In this document: positions 53,572-63,354 of the stretch, one piece after another
Position numbering within the stretch: the first letter of the stretch is position 1
Layout: every line of letters begins with the position of its first letter
NCBI GenBank assembly: GCA_024698045.1
Contig: JAILRS010000018.1
Coordinates: forward strand, 1 to 64,000
Direction: 5' to 3'
Source of the DNA: Selenomonadaceae bacterium
Lineage (GTDB): Bacteria > Bacillota > Negativicutes > Selenomonadales > Selenomonadaceae
Length of the DNA stretch: 64,000 nucleotides
Notes under the pieces: model-generated
Told to the model about the DNA's origin: nothing
Seen by the model: the letters and a program-made list of their open reading frames with translations, nothing else
The model's database searches: none
Program-made: the position numbers and the translations under genes

Positions 53572-55077
53572 TCAATTACGAGAGAATTGATCTCTCAAAA
53601 TTACATCGTGACTGCCGCCCTCGACTATACTCGTCGCCGATACCAACGTTATTTTAGCCTTTTCGCGCAGCTCGGATAAATTCAGTGCGCCGCAATTGCA
53701 CATAGTCGACCGAATTTTTGACAGCGTGATATTTATATTGTCTTTGAGCGCGCCGGCATAAGGTACGTAAGAATCTACACCCTCCTCGAACGAAAGTTTT
53801 TTATCGCCGCCCAAATCGTAGCGTTGCCAATTCCGAGCACGATTGGATCCTTCGCCCCAGTACTCTTTATAATATGTTCCGTTGATTCTGATTTTATCCG
53901 TCGGTGATTCGTCGAAACGCGAAAAATATCTGCCCAACATGAGGAAGTCCGCGCCCATCGCCAATGCCAAAGTCATATGATAATCATGGACGATACCGCC
54001 GTCGGAACAAACGGGAATATAAATCCCCTTCTCCTTGAAATACTCATCGCGCGCACGACAAACATCGATAACCGCCGTTGCCTGTCCGCGCCCGATACCT
54101 TTTGTTTCGCGCGTGATACAAATAGATCCGCCACCGATTCCGACCTTAACGAAATCCGCACCGGCATCCGCCAAAAATCTGAAGCCTTCCGCGTCGACAA
54201 CATTGCCCGCGCCGACTTTGATATCTTCGCCGAAATTTTTGTGGATATATTCCAGCGTAATTTTCTGCCATTCGCTGAATCCTTCCGATGAATCAATACA
54301 AAGAACATCCGCACCGGCTTTCAACAATGCGGGGACACGATCGGCATAATCGCGCGTGTTTATTCCTGCGCCTACCACATATCTTTTGCGCTTGTCTATT
54401 AATTCCAGCGGATTGATTTTGTTATCCGTATAATCTTTGCGGAAGACCATGTAGCGCAAACGTTGCTTTTTATCTACCAACGGCAACATATTCAATTTAT
54501 GTTCCCAAATCAAATCGTTGGCCATGGGGAGAGTCGTTGAATCGGCATCGGCGTAAATAAGTTTATCGAAAGGTGTCATGAAATCGCGTACAAGTTCATC
54601 ACCGGTCATGCGCGTCGTGCGATAATCGCGGCTCGTCACTATGCCCAACAATTTTCCCGTAGGTTTGCCGTCTTCCGTCACCGCCATTGTAGAATGACCC
54701 GTCTCCCTCAATAACTCCAACATTTCGCGCAATGTCGTTGTCGGTTTTAAATTCGAGTCGCTCGATACAAAACCCGATTTGTAATTTTTGACTCGCGATA
54801 CCATTGCACACTGTTCCTTTATCGATTGAGATCCGTAGATAAAGGATACGCCGCCTTCTTTTGCCAACGCGATTGCCATTGTGTCGTTGGATACCGATTG
54901 CATGATTGCCGAAGTCATCGGGATATTCATCGTCAATTTACATTCTTCGCCGCGTTTGAATTTTACCAACGGTGTCGACAAGTCGACGTTGACGGGAATG
55001 CAATCCGTTGACGAATAGCCGGGTACCAAAAGATATTCCCCGAATGTGTGTGATGGTTCTTTGTAATAAAATGCCAC
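53572..55077 (-). CDS. guaB: IMP dehydrogenase with CBS domains
   Basis: A 501-residue enzyme converting IMP to XMP in guanine synthesis. The catalytic loop [15 protein letters not shown] (Cys320), a CBS pair (about 105-223), [13 protein letters not shown] and the [20 protein letters not shown] phosphate site are present. GTG 55077 lies 8 nt after GGGAGG; TTG 55083 is too close to it. The N-terminal part differs from Bacillus GuaB in detail. Stand-alone; other purine genes lie about 4 kb away on the plus strand. Confidence 0.9.
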   Translation of the reverse strand: MAFYYKEPSHTFGEYLLVPGYSSTDCIPVNVDLSTPLVKFKRGEECKLTMNIPMTSAIMQSVSNDTMAIALAKEGGVSFIYGSQSIKEQCAMVSRVKNYKSGFVSSDSNLKPTTTLREMLELLRETGHSTMAVTEDGKPTGKLLGIVTSRDYRTTRMTGDELVRDFMTPFDKLIYADADSTTLPMANDLIWEHKLNMLPLVDKKQRLRYMVFRKDYTDNKINPLELIDKRKRYVVGAGINTRDYADRVPALLKAGADVLCIDSSEGFSEWQKITLEYIHKNFGEDIKVGAGNVVDAEGFRFLADAGADFVKVGIGGGSICITRETKGIGRGQATAVIDVCRARDEYFKEKGIYIPVCSDGGIVHDYHMTLALAMGADFLMLGRYFSRFDESPTDKIRINGTYYKEYWGEGSNRARNWQRYDLGGDKKLSFEEGVDSYVPYAGALKDNINITLSKIRSTMCNCGALNLSELREKAKITLVSATSIVEGGSHDVILRDQFSRN

Positions 55078-55101
55078 TGCCAATCCCTCCCAAAAATTCT
55101 T

Positions 55102-55437
55102 TTACTGCTTGCCAAAATCTTGATTCGTATCGACAAACTCGATAAGCTCGTCGACACTGTAACACTCGATAATAAGTTCAAAAGTCTCTTTTAAAAGCTG
55201 TTGCAATTTATGAAAATCGCCGTTGGGCGGAAAAGGTTCCTCGGCGTTTATCACGGCGGTTAAAGTTTCGGGGCGAATGTAAGCGGCAGGATAAAAATTT
55301 TTATACAAGACGAGATTGCCCGCAATACCGGTTGATACAATTAACAGTTCGCCGTAATCTTCGCTGATTAACGCGCGGCAAGTTCCCACGGGAAAATTTC
55401 CTTTCAGAGTGTTTTGCACTTCGGCTTTGGTTATCAT
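55102..55437 (-). CDS. Hypothetical protein, 111 aa
   Basis: Starts at ATG 55437 behind GGGGGTGAT; a longer frame to 55611 is translated from the R4 repeat and not real. No signal or membrane segment. It has an alpha/beta pattern (GTCRALISEDYGELLIVSTGIAGNLVLYKNF) and a Cys at 35. Family not recognised. guaB starts 24 nt downstream, so they may be co-transcribed. Confidence 0.78.
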   Translation of the reverse strand: MITKAEVQNTLKGNFPVGTCRALISEDYGELLIVSTGIAGNLVLYKNFYPAAYIRPETLTAVINAEEPFPPNGDFHKLQQLLKETFELIIECYSVDELIEFVDTNQDFGKQ

Positions 55438-55460
55438 AGTATCACCCCCGTCAAGAAAGA

Positions 55461-55669
55461 CAACGTGGTCACTTTGAAAGGCAACGTGACGTTGGCCACT
55501 TTGAAAGTGGCGGAAGCAACGTGACGTTGCATCCAATGGTCGCGGCAAAGTTCTCGATAAACGAAATAAATGACCGCGGCAACGTGACGTTGCATCCAAT
55601 GGTCGCGACAAAATTCTCGATAAGCGAAGTAAATGACCGCGCTTGTAACGGTACTCAAGTTGACTTTGA
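55461..55669 (-). repeat. Dispersed modular repeat, copy R4
   Basis: Read on the minus strand, it carries the AAAGTCAACTT..TTACAAGCGCGG head block, two CGACCATTGGATGCAACGTC-type blocks about 73 nt apart and a third decayed one, each ending in CAACGTCACGTTG. It lies in the 380-nt gap between the 111-aa gene and the glycosyltransferase at 55818, and the GC-rich GGCGGCCGCC and AAGTCAATG blocks of R1-R3 are missing. The rest of the gap (55670-55817) shows nothing I can name. Confidence 0.82.
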
Positions 55670-55817
55670 ATACTTTTGGCTGAAAATGTATAAAGTTTAT
55701 TCGGCGATAATCACTACAATTCCTGCGTATCGTCATTTCAAAAATCCCTGCGCCCGTCGGCATTTATCGGTTGCGATAAAAAAATTCGTGAATTATAATT
55801 GATAAGAGGTGATGCAT

Positions 55818-56936
55818 ATGCAAGGAGCTTACACGATAGCTTCCACGGGTAATCCCGAAATCGGCGGCGGCTGGAACAATCAACAGTTACTTAAAGACTG
55901 CGGACTTGTGCCCTATCTTCTGCATAAAAATTATGGTTTTCGTTCGGTGATGGTCGGAATAAAAAACGACGAAAGTTATCCCTACCTTGATAAATATGTT
56001 TGCGGTTTGGAAATGGATTTTTTACCGGAAGATACGGAGAAAGCTCGAATCAATTATATCAAAGAGCATGCCGCAGATATGGACTTATTGATATTGTACG
56101 GAGCATATCCGGCTTATATTCCGTTGGTTAAATTCTACAAAACCTTACGCCCCGACGGAAAAATTTATCTTGCCACGGATATGAATATCGCTTGGGCGGA
56201 CAGAATCCCCCACGAATCACAGATATATAAAAATTTCTTGCAGTCGTGCGATGTGGTTGCCGCCAGTTGTCGCGCTACGCAAAAATATATTTCAACCAAA
56301 TGGAGTGTTCCCGTCGATTTGCTCCGTAACGGTTGGTATAATTTTTTCAATGTCAAATTTAACGACGTACCCAAAGAAAATATTATCTTGACGGTCGGGC
56401 GCATAGGTTCCCAACAAAAACAAAATCATATTTTGCTTGAGGCATTCGCCAAAGTCGCGAATAAATTGCCCGATTGGAATCTCAGATTAGTCGGCGGCGT
56501 CGATAAAAATTTCAAAACTTACACGGAAAAATATTTTGCTCAAAATCCCAATCTGCGCAGTCGCGTAACTTTTACGGGATTAATTGCGGATAAGGCAACT
56601 TTAATCGAGGAATACAAACGCGCGAAAATTTTCTGCCTGACGTCAAATTTTGAGGGAGCTCCCAACGTCATTGCCGAAGCTTTATTTTCCGGCGACTACA
56701 TAATTACTTCCGCGGTTGATGCCGCCGATGATATGACCGATAGCGGTAATTGCGGAAAAATTTTCCCGATAGGTAATGTGAATGCGCTTGCCGAAATTTT
56801 CGCCGAAGTTTGTCGTGATGATAAACTGCTTAAAAACGGCGGACGACTTGCCGCAGCTAATGCCGCGAAAAATTTTGACGAAAATAAAATCGTCGCCAAA
56901 CTTTATTATTTGCTTTACGGAGGCGACAACACTTGA
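55818..56936 (+). CDS. Family-4 glycosyltransferase
   Basis: A 372-residue GT-B enzyme. The donor-binding half has ILTVGRIGSQQKQNHILLEAF and SNFEGAPNVIAEALFSGDYIITS, matching the E-x7-E motif of GT4. ATG 55818 is spaced 6 nt from AGAGGTG; two upstream alternatives add up to three residues. It is likely to build a cell-surface glycan, alongside the minus-strand GT2 pair. Its stop overlaps the next start (TTGA). Confidence 0.9.
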   Translation: MQGAYTIASTGNPEIGGGWNNQQLLKDCGLVPYLLHKNYGFRSVMVGIKNDESYPYLDKYVCGLEMDFLPEDTEKARINYIKEHAADMDLLILYGAYPAYIPLVKFYKTLRPDGKIYLATDMNIAWADRIPHESQIYKNFLQSCDVVAASCRATQKYISTKWSVPVDLLRNGWYNFFNVKFNDVPKENIILTVGRIGSQQKQNHILLEAFAKVANKLPDWNLRLVGGVDKNFKTYTEKYFAQNPNLRSRVTFTGLIADKATLIEEYKRAKIFCLTSNFEGAPNVIAEALFSGDYIITSAVDAADDMTDSGNCGKIFPIGNVNALAEIFAEVCRDDKLLKNGGRLAAANAAKNFDENKIVAKLYYLLYGGDNT

Positions 56937-57898
56937 ACAATATAAAATATCAAAACGGAATATTTTTTTTGGCGGAAGGAAATCAATATAAATCTTTGCT
57001 CAATGTTCGTTTACCGATTGCGAACAAAAGTTGTGTCAGCTCCCATCAATTCAGCGAAAAAAGCGGCGTTATATATCCGCTGGAGAAAATGACTACGGAC
57101 GCGTTGAAGAAAATTTTTCAAAATACGGTAACATCCTTTGCGGAAATGATAGCTTATTCGCGGATTGTCGCACGATTATTGACCAAGCCCCAAATTCATT
57201 CCGTATTGCAAATCGGAAATTGGTCGGCATTCGGCGAATGTTTATCCGCAATTCTGCCGCATTTCAATCCGCAAAATAAATTCTGTTGCATGACATCACT
57301 CCGTCCCGTCGGAAAAATTCCCACGGTTAATTTTATCTTCAACGAAGGCAGCGATTATCTTTTGCCCGAAAACAAATTCGATTCGGTCGTTTTCACGGAA
57401 AAAGTTTTGCCGCCGCCCGAAGTTTTTTTGTCCGTCAAAGACTACGGCAGAATTTATTTCATCGCGGAAGAATCTACACCGATTGACGAAATCAAATCGA
57501 ACGCGATAATTTATAACGTGGAAAATGATACGGCACTTGTGGAAACGGAAATGACGCCGCAACTTCGCGAAAAATTTTATCTACGTACGCCGCAAGGACA
57601 ACTCAACGAAAAAATTTCCGCGATAAGACAACTCGTCAATCAAGTCCCGATAATTTTGCGACAGTATAAATCATCAACCGGCAAAAATAAAAAATCTCTG
57701 CTCGATAAATATATAGCCGAATTGATTCGCGCCGAAAAAGTATTGGCGGAAATTTTCCCGATGTTACGCGATGCGGATATCAAATTCAATTTCAATTTGC
57801 TGAAGGAATTTTTGATAGACTTACGCCTCGATAACGGTTCGCCCGCACAAATCGAAAGCCGATATAAAATTCTTGCGCAGTCTTTAACCAACACTTGA
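56933..57898 (+). CDS. Hypothetical protein, 321 aa, partner of GT4
   Basis: Starts at TTG 56933, 9-10 nt after GGAGG, overlapping the GT4 stop, so the genes are coupled. Soluble; no signal. The central part (about 88-200) looks like a Rossmann-type fold (SVLQIGNWSAFGECLSAIL, then FDSVVFTEKVLPP), and the C-terminus is helical. It may be a degenerate methyl- or glycosyltransferase-like protein in glycan synthesis, but the family is not recognised. Confidence 0.75.
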   Translation: MNNIKYQNGIFFLAEGNQYKSLLNVRLPIANKSCVSSHQFSEKSGVIYPLEKMTTDALKKIFQNTVTSFAEMIAYSRIVARLLTKPQIHSVLQIGNWSAFGECLSAILPHFNPQNKFCCMTSLRPVGKIPTVNFIFNEGSDYLLPENKFDSVVFTEKVLPPPEVFLSVKDYGRIYFIAEESTPIDEIKSNAIIYNVENDTALVETEMTPQLREKFYLRTPQGQLNEKISAIRQLVNQVPIILRQYKSSTGKNKKSLLDKYIAELIRAEKVLAEIFPMLRDADIKFNFNLLKEFLIDLRLDNGSPAQIESRYKILAQSLTNT

Positions 57899-57912
57899 TT
57901 GGAGGAATCTTT

Positions 57913-58890
57913 TTGAATTTCAAACAGAAAATTGCAATGTTAATGACGGTTTTGGCGACAACACAAATTCCGTTGACAGGTTACGCCGCCGAGGAAGACA
58001 AAGAACTTGCAATGATAGCCGCCGAACAAGAACGCTCCGCCGAAGATGAAAATTTGAGCGAAATAAATCCTCTGTTGACCGACAGTATAACAACAGATCC
58101 GATTGACGAAACAGATAAAGATCGTAAGGAGCGCAAAAAGAAACTCGAGCAGACGCGTAAAGACAAAGAGAAAGAGAATAAGCGCAAACTGAAAGAGCTG
58201 TCAGATAAGAAAGATAAGGATAAACGCGAAACCGAAACCATAATAATAGACACAAACGATGTCCCGAAATATCAGCCGATACAACAGTCGCAAACAGAAA
58301 TACAGTCAAAAACAGAAACGCCAACGAGAATCGAAACACCTTCGACAATTCAGTCTACACCGATAGAATCAATTCAAAGACAAGCGGCGACGATTAGGGA
58401 ACCTGTTACCGCAAACAACAACATTATGCCTACACCAAAGGCAGTGGAAACCGAAGAAATTCCCAATCAAAAAGTTGCCTATTCCAATTTTGCCGAGGCA
58501 GCTCGTGCGGTGAATTTTGTTCCGCTTTATATGCCGCACAAATCCGGTTACGAAATTGTCAACGTTTTAGTCGAAGGCAATGTAGTTGAAATTCAATACG
58601 GACGCAGATGGGAACCGAATGTATCTTTGACGGTAAGGACTTATAAACGTACCGAGGGCGAAGAGTTACAGGATATCAGCGGCGTCACGGCTGCCAAATG
58701 GCGCATGGATGATTCAACGGGCACTTCGGTTTATCTGTCAAAAATTTCCGAGGTCGAACAGGTTGCGGCGTGGGCTGTCGGGCATTATACTTTTTCCGCT
58801 CATTCAAAAAATTTATCGTTCGCCGGTTTTCATTCCTTAGTTGCCGATGAACTTGTCGATTTGTCTACTCATTACTACTTAGATTTGTGA
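57913..58890 (+). CDS. Secreted protein with charged linker and C-terminal domain
   Basis: A 325-residue protein. TTG 57913 lies 8 nt after GGAGG. The signal peptide is about 1-25 (FKQKIAMLMTVLATTQIPLTGYAA). A Lys/Glu/Asp-rich coil follows (about 65-110, e.g. KERKKKLEQTRKDKEKENKR), then a Thr/Gln-rich linker and a C-terminal globular domain (about 195-325), resembling DUF4367-like anti-sigma or lipoprotein domains. Function unknown; it follows two glycan genes directly. Confidence 0.8.
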   Translation: MNFKQKIAMLMTVLATTQIPLTGYAAEEDKELAMIAAEQERSAEDENLSEINPLLTDSITTDPIDETDKDRKERKKKLEQTRKDKEKENKRKLKELSDKKDKDKRETETIIIDTNDVPKYQPIQQSQTEIQSKTETPTRIETPSTIQSTPIESIQRQAATIREPVTANNNIMPTPKAVETEEIPNQKVAYSNFAEAARAVNFVPLYMPHKSGYEIVNVLVEGNVVEIQYGRRWEPNVSLTVRTYKRTEGEELQDISGVTAAKWRMDDSTGTSVYLSKISEVEQVAAWAVGHYTFSAHSKNLSFAGFHSLVADELVDLSTHYYLDL

Positions 58891-58910
58891 TTCCATAAAA
58901 ATAAGCGAAA

Positions 58911-58952
58911 GGAAGTGAACGGCGCAGTAACATATAACTTGCGCCAATTTTT
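58911..58952 (+). promoter_or_regulatory. Hairpin between SD and start codon, purB
   Basis: GGA (58911-58913) of AAAGGAAGTGA, 7 nt, a 25-nt hairpin with stem GGCGCA/TGCGCC (58921-58945), 7 nt, then ATG 58953. There is no other ribosome site near the ATG. Confidence 0.7.
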
Positions 58953-60245
58953 ATGATTGAAAGGTACACTTTGCCCGAAATGGGTAAACTTTGGTCAATC
59001 GAAAACGAATGGCAGACGATTCTTGATGTGGAGCTTGCTGCCTGCGATGCAATGGCGGAGTTGGGCGAAATTCCTGTCGAAGCTGCGCAGAATATTCGCG
59101 CCAAAGCAAATTTCAATCTCGAACGCATTCACGAAATCGAATCGGTAACACATCATGACATCATTGCGTTCTTGACTTGTGTCGGCGAATACGTCGGCGA
59201 AGACTCCAAATACATCCACAAAGGTTTAACCTCGAGCGACGTGAAAGATACCGCGATTTGTATCATGATGAAACGTTCGGCGGAAATTATCCTTGATGAC
59301 TTGAAAAAATTCCTCGAAGTCCTTCGCCGTCGTGCCGTTGAATTCAAACATACTCCGTGTATCGGCAGAACGCACGGCATACATGCCGAACCAATGACTT
59401 TCGGCTTGAAACTTTTACTGTGGAACGACGAAATTGAACGCGATATAGAACGTGTCGAGCACGCTAAAAAAATCGTGAGCGTCGGGAAATTATCGGGTGC
59501 GGTCGGTACTTACTCCAATATAGATCCGAAGATTGAAGAACTTGTCTGCCAAAAATTGGGCTTAACTCCCGTACGTTTGGCAACTCAAGTCATTCAGCGC
59601 GACAGACATGCCGAATACATGACGACTTTGGCGATAGTAGCGAGTACCTTGGAAAAAATCGCGACGGAAATCCGTAACCTGCAACGCACCGATATCCGCG
59701 AAGCCGAAGAATATTTTTCACCCGGTCAAAAAGGTTCGTCGGCTATGCCGCATAAACGTAACCCGATTAATTGCGAACGCGTTGCCGGTATGGCGCGACT
59801 CGTACGCGGAAATGCAATCGCCGCTATGGAAGATATTACCCTGTGGCACGAACGCGATATCTCACATAGTTCCGTCGAGCGCGTCATTCTCCCCGATTCA
59901 ACCATCAACGTAGATTATTGCACGCGCAAAATTACAAACATTGTCGATAAATTACTTGTTTATCCCGAAGCAATGTTGCATAATATGAATCGCACGGGCG
60001 GATTGATTTACAGTCAACGACTCATGTTGGAAATTGTCGGCAAGGGCGTTTTGCGTGAAGATGCTTACAAATGGGTACAGCGTAACGCAATGAAACGTTG
60101 GCTCGAGGGCGAAGACTTCAAGACGAATGCCGCCAAAGATCCCGATATCACGAAGTATTTGACGCCCGAGGAAGTTGCCGCCTGTTTCGATTTTAAATTC
60201 TTCCTGCGGCATGTCGATATGATTTTCGCGCGTTACGGTCTCTGA
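58953..60245 (+). CDS. purB: Adenylosuccinate lyase
   Basis: A 430-residue fumarase-superfamily enzyme acting twice in purine synthesis (SAICAR to AICAR and adenylosuccinate to AMP). THHDIIAFL, GRTHGIHAEPMTFG and the signature GSSAMPHKRNPINCE are present. It lies 62 nt after the previous gene and has the hairpin leader above. Confidence 0.96.
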   Translation: MIERYTLPEMGKLWSIENEWQTILDVELAACDAMAELGEIPVEAAQNIRAKANFNLERIHEIESVTHHDIIAFLTCVGEYVGEDSKYIHKGLTSSDVKDTAICIMMKRSAEIILDDLKKFLEVLRRRAVEFKHTPCIGRTHGIHAEPMTFGLKLLLWNDEIERDIERVEHAKKIVSVGKLSGAVGTYSNIDPKIEELVCQKLGLTPVRLATQVIQRDRHAEYMTTLAIVASTLEKIATEIRNLQRTDIREAEEYFSPGQKGSSAMPHKRNPINCERVAGMARLVRGNAIAAMEDITLWHERDISHSSVERVILPDSTINVDYCTRKITNIVDKLLVYPEAMLHNMNRTGGLIYSQRLMLEIVGKGVLREDAYKWVQRNAMKRWLEGEDFKTNAAKDPDITKYLTPEEVAACFDFKFFLRHVDMIFARYGL

Positions 60246-60267
60246 TAAATTTTCGGGAGAATTTTAA

Positions 60268-60471
60268 GTGAACTTGATTAAAACAAATGACGGCGGTTAT
60301 GTTAATCCCGGTTTAATCAGATATTTCCATATAACGAAACCGAATGACGAAAAAGATGCGGAGCGTTGGGCGGTTTATGCAGACGAAATTTTATTGCAGA
60401 CCTTTGAATCGCGTAACGAGGCGGAAAGATATTTGGATATACTGGAAAAACATTTACACTATTCGCTATAA
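60268..60471 (+). CDS. Small hypothetical protein in the purine run, 67 aa
   Basis: Starts at GTG 60268 behind GGGAGA. Soluble, alpha/beta, with RYFHITKPNDEKDAERWAVYAD and NEAERYLDILEKHL. Spaced 22 nt after purB and 35 nt before purC, so it is probably in the operon. Family not recognised. Confidence 0.78.
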   Translation: MNLIKTNDGGYVNPGLIRYFHITKPNDEKDAERWAVYADEILLQTFESRNEAERYLDILEKHLHYSL

Positions 60472-60506
60472 AAATTAGGCAACACATTTTTAGGAGGTAA
60501 AGCACA

Positions 60507-61214
60507 ATGACCAAAGGTAATCTTCTCTACGAGGGCAAAGCCAAAAGCGTTTTCGAAACAAGCAATCCCGACGAACTTCTTGTCTACTTCAAGGACGACG
60601 CAACCGCGGGCAACGGCGAAAAGCACGGCATCATTCAGGGTAAAGGCGTAATGAACAACAAAATCAGTACGTTTTTCTTCAAACAGCTCAAAGACCGCGG
60701 AATCGCCACGCATTTTATCGAGGCAGTCAGCGACCGCGAAATGTTAGTCAAACGTCTCGACATGATTAAACTTGAAATCGTTATCCGCAATATCGTTGCC
60801 GGCAGTTTGGTAAAACGTTTGGGCATGGCGGAAGGTACTCCCTTGAGCGTTCCGATTATCGAATACGATTACAAGAGCGATGAGCTCGGAGATCCGATGT
60901 TTAACCGTTGGCACATCATGGCTTTGAATTTGGCGACCATCAACGAGATGAACGCTATCGAACATATTTCCCTTTCGGTTAATACAATCATGCGTTCAAT
61001 CCTCAAGGCGAAAAACGTAGACTTGATTGATTTCAAACTTGAGTTCGGGCGCGCGAAAAACGGCGAAATCCTTCTTGCCGACGAAATTTCTCCTGATAAC
61101 TGCCGTTTCTGGGACAGCGAAACTCAAGAGAAATTAGACAAGGATCGTTTCCGTCATGACTTGGGCGGCGTCGAGGAAGCTTATCAAGAAATTTTGAATC
61201 GTTTGACTTTGTAA
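60507..61214 (+). CDS. purC: SAICAR synthetase
   Basis: A 235-residue ATP-dependent ligase that condenses CAIR with aspartate. Opens with [25 protein letters not shown] and carries the signature [10 protein letters not shown] and [21 protein letters not shown] precedes the ATG. A terminator-like hairpin follows the stop. Confidence 0.96.
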   Translation: MTKGNLLYEGKAKSVFETSNPDELLVYFKDDATAGNGEKHGIIQGKGVMNNKISTFFFKQLKDRGIATHFIEAVSDREMLVKRLDMIKLEIVIRNIVAGSLVKRLGMAEGTPLSVPIIEYDYKSDELGDPMFNRWHIMALNLATINEMNAIEHISLSVNTIMRSILKAKNVDLIDFKLEFGRAKNGEILLADEISPDNCRFWDSETQEKLDKDRFRHDLGGVEEAYQEILNRLTL

Positions 61215-61232
61215 TTTAACGGAAAATTTTTC

Positions 61233-61276
61233 GGGACGGGGGTAAAAATTTTTGCCCCTTGTCCCTTTGATTTTTG
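61233..61276 (+). terminator. Hairpin between purC and uxs
   Basis: GGGAC...GTCCC outer and GGGG...CCCC inner pairs (61233-61265) around an AT-rich loop, followed by TTTGATTTTT. It could terminate or attenuate the purine transcript before uxs. Confidence 0.65.
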
Positions 61277-61310
61277 ACGGCACTTAAAATTTCTTCAAGG
61301 AGAATATTTA

Positions 61311-62240
61311 ATGAAAAGAGTTTTGGTAACGGGCGGCGCAGGTTTTTTAGGTTCGCACCTTTGCGACAGATTAATCGCCGACGGTCACGAAGTCATTTGC
61401 TTGGATAATTTTTTCACGGGTACGAAGAAAAACATCGCGCATCTTTTGGGCAATCCCAATTTTGAAATAATGCGTCATGATGTCATTCAACCGATTTACG
61501 CCGAAGTTGATTGGATTTTCAATTTGGCATGCCCCGCAAGCCCGATTCACTATCAGCGCGATCCCGTCCGTACAATCAAAACAAATATCATTGGCGCGTT
61601 GAATTGTTTGGGTCTGGCTAAACAAAATAGGGCGCGTGTCTTGCAGGCAAGTACTTCCGAAGTTTACGGAGATCCCAAAGTTCATCCGCAACCGGAAAGT
61701 TATCGCGGCGCGGTCAACACAATCGGCATTCGTGCCTGTTACGACGAAGGTAAACGCACTGCCGAAACGCTTTTCTTTGATTATCACCGTCAACATAATG
61801 TAGATATTCGCGTCATCAGAATTTTTAATACGTACGGTCCTCGAATGACTGCGCACGACGGGCGTGTCGTCTCCAATTTCATTACTCAAGCATTGTCGGG
61901 CAGAGACTTGACTATTTACGGCGACGGCTCCCAAACTCGCAGTTTTTGTTACGTTGATGATTTGATTGACGGCATTGTAAAAATGATGAACACCGAAAAT
62001 TTTACGGGTCCGGTTAATTTGGGTAACCCCGGCGAATTTACAATGTTGGAACTTGCCGAATTGGTATTGAAACTCACGGGCAGTAAATCCAAAATTATTT
62101 ATCAGCCGTTGCCCAGTGACGATCCTACTCAACGTTGTCCCGTCATTGATTTGGCAAAAGAGAAACTCAATTGGCAACCTACTGTCAAACTTGAAGACGG
62201 ATTGAAACTTACAATCGACTACTTTAAGAAAAATTATTGA
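61311..62240 (+). CDS. UDP-glucuronate decarboxylase (UDP-xylose synthase type)
   Basis: A 309-residue short-chain NAD-binding enzyme: [16 protein letters not shown] (6-21), [19 protein letters not shown], a YxxxK active site in YDEGKRTAE, and FNTYGPRM. These fit UXS, which makes UDP-xylose. AAGGAGA precedes the ATG. The UDP-xylose could feed the nearby glycosyltransferases, while xylose-type binding proteins are encoded elsewhere in the window. It sits between purC and purM, which is unusual. Confidence 0.9.
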   Translation: MKRVLVTGGAGFLGSHLCDRLIADGHEVICLDNFFTGTKKNIAHLLGNPNFEIMRHDVIQPIYAEVDWIFNLACPASPIHYQRDPVRTIKTNIIGALNCLGLAKQNRARVLQASTSEVYGDPKVHPQPESYRGAVNTIGIRACYDEGKRTAETLFFDYHRQHNVDIRVIRIFNTYGPRMTAHDGRVVSNFITQALSGRDLTIYGDGSQTRSFCYVDDLIDGIVKMMNTENFTGPVNLGNPGEFTMLELAELVLKLTGSKSKIIYQPLPSDDPTQRCPVIDLAKEKLNWQPTVKLEDGLKLTIDYFKKNY

Positions 62241-62279
62241 GCCGATAGAATTGCCGGCATTTCGGAAAGGAAAAAATTT

Positions 62280-63326
62280 ATGGAACAAATGACATACAAA
62301 GATTCGGGCGTAGATATAGATGCGGGAAATGAATCGGTACGCCTGATAAAAAATTTCGTCCGCTCGACTTACCGACCCGAAGTGCTGGGAGATTTGGGCG
62401 GCTTCGGCGGATTATTCGCGCTGAAAAATTACGACGAACCGATTTTGATTTCGGGTACCGATGGCGTCGGTACAAAACTCAAAATTGCCTTCCTGCTGAA
62501 TAAACATGATACAATCGGTCAAGATGCCGTAGCGATGTGCGTTAACGATATTCTCGTTCAGGGAGCCGAACCGCTTTTCTTTTTGGATTATTTGGCAGTC
62601 GGTAAACTCGTACCCGAACAAGTTGCCGATATTGTCCGTGGTGTCGCCAATGCCTGCAAAGAATCGGGCTGCGCGTTAATCGGCGGAGAAACTGCCGAGA
62701 TGAGCGGATTTTATTCCGAAGGTGAATATGATATCGCAGGTTTTGCGGTTGGTGTCGTCGAAAAGAAATCGCTGATAACTTCCGCGCGTGTCAAAGTCGG
62801 CGATGTGGTTATCGGTTTACCTTCAAGCGGTCTTCATTCAAACGGTTTCAGTCTCGTCCGTAAAATAGTTTTCGATCGTATGAAATTCAAAGGCGATGAA
62901 AAAATTTCGGAACTGGGCAAAACAATCGGCGAAGAATTGTTGACACCTACGCGGCTTTATCCTGCGACGTGTTTACCGTTAATCCGCAAGTTCGGCGAAA
63001 AAATTCACGGACTCGTTCACATTACGGGCGGCGGATTCTACGAAAATATTCCGCGTGCATTGCCCGACGGTTTGGGCGTGACCATCGACGCAGATAAATG
63101 GACTGTTCCCAAAATTTTCGGCTTGCTACAGGAGTGGGGAAATGTTCCGAGGCGCGAAATGTTGCGGACGTTTAATTGCGGTATCGGCATGATTTTAATC
63201 GTCGATGAAAATTCTGTTGACGAATTGGGCAAACATCTGACCGATAGCGGCGAAGAATTTTATACAATCGGGCGCGTCGTCGAGGGTAACGGCGTCGAGG
63301 TTATCGGCGGTAATTTGAAGGATTGA
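62280..63326 (+). CDS. purM: Phosphoribosylformylglycinamidine cyclo-ligase (AIR synthetase)
   Basis: A 348-residue enzyme of the PurM/SelD fold: [46 protein letters not shown] and [11 protein letters not shown]. It converts FGAM to AIR. GGAAAGGA precedes the ATG. Next in the run is a small membrane peptide overlapping purN. Confidence 0.96.
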   Translation: MEQMTYKDSGVDIDAGNESVRLIKNFVRSTYRPEVLGDLGGFGGLFALKNYDEPILISGTDGVGTKLKIAFLLNKHDTIGQDAVAMCVNDILVQGAEPLFFLDYLAVGKLVPEQVADIVRGVANACKESGCALIGGETAEMSGFYSEGEYDIAGFAVGVVEKKSLITSARVKVGDVVIGLPSSGLHSNGFSLVRKIVFDRMKFKGDEKISELGKTIGEELLTPTRLYPATCLPLIRKFGEKIHGLVHITGGGFYENIPRALPDGLGVTIDADKWTVPKIFGLLQEWGNVPRREMLRTFNCGIGMILIVDENSVDELGKHLTDSGEEFYTIGRVVEGNGVEVIGGNLKD

Positions 63327-63354
63327 GCGTCAATTTTTCTGCAGGTAACGATTT

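Noticed and set aside
55438-55611. Extended N-terminus of the 111-aa gene
   Set aside because: The extra 58 codons translate repeat R4 and lack a ribosome site, while ATG 55437 has GGGGGTGAT upstream.
61371-62288. Minus-strand open frame of 305 codons
   Set aside because: Antisense shadow of uxs and the purM start; no start site or similarity.
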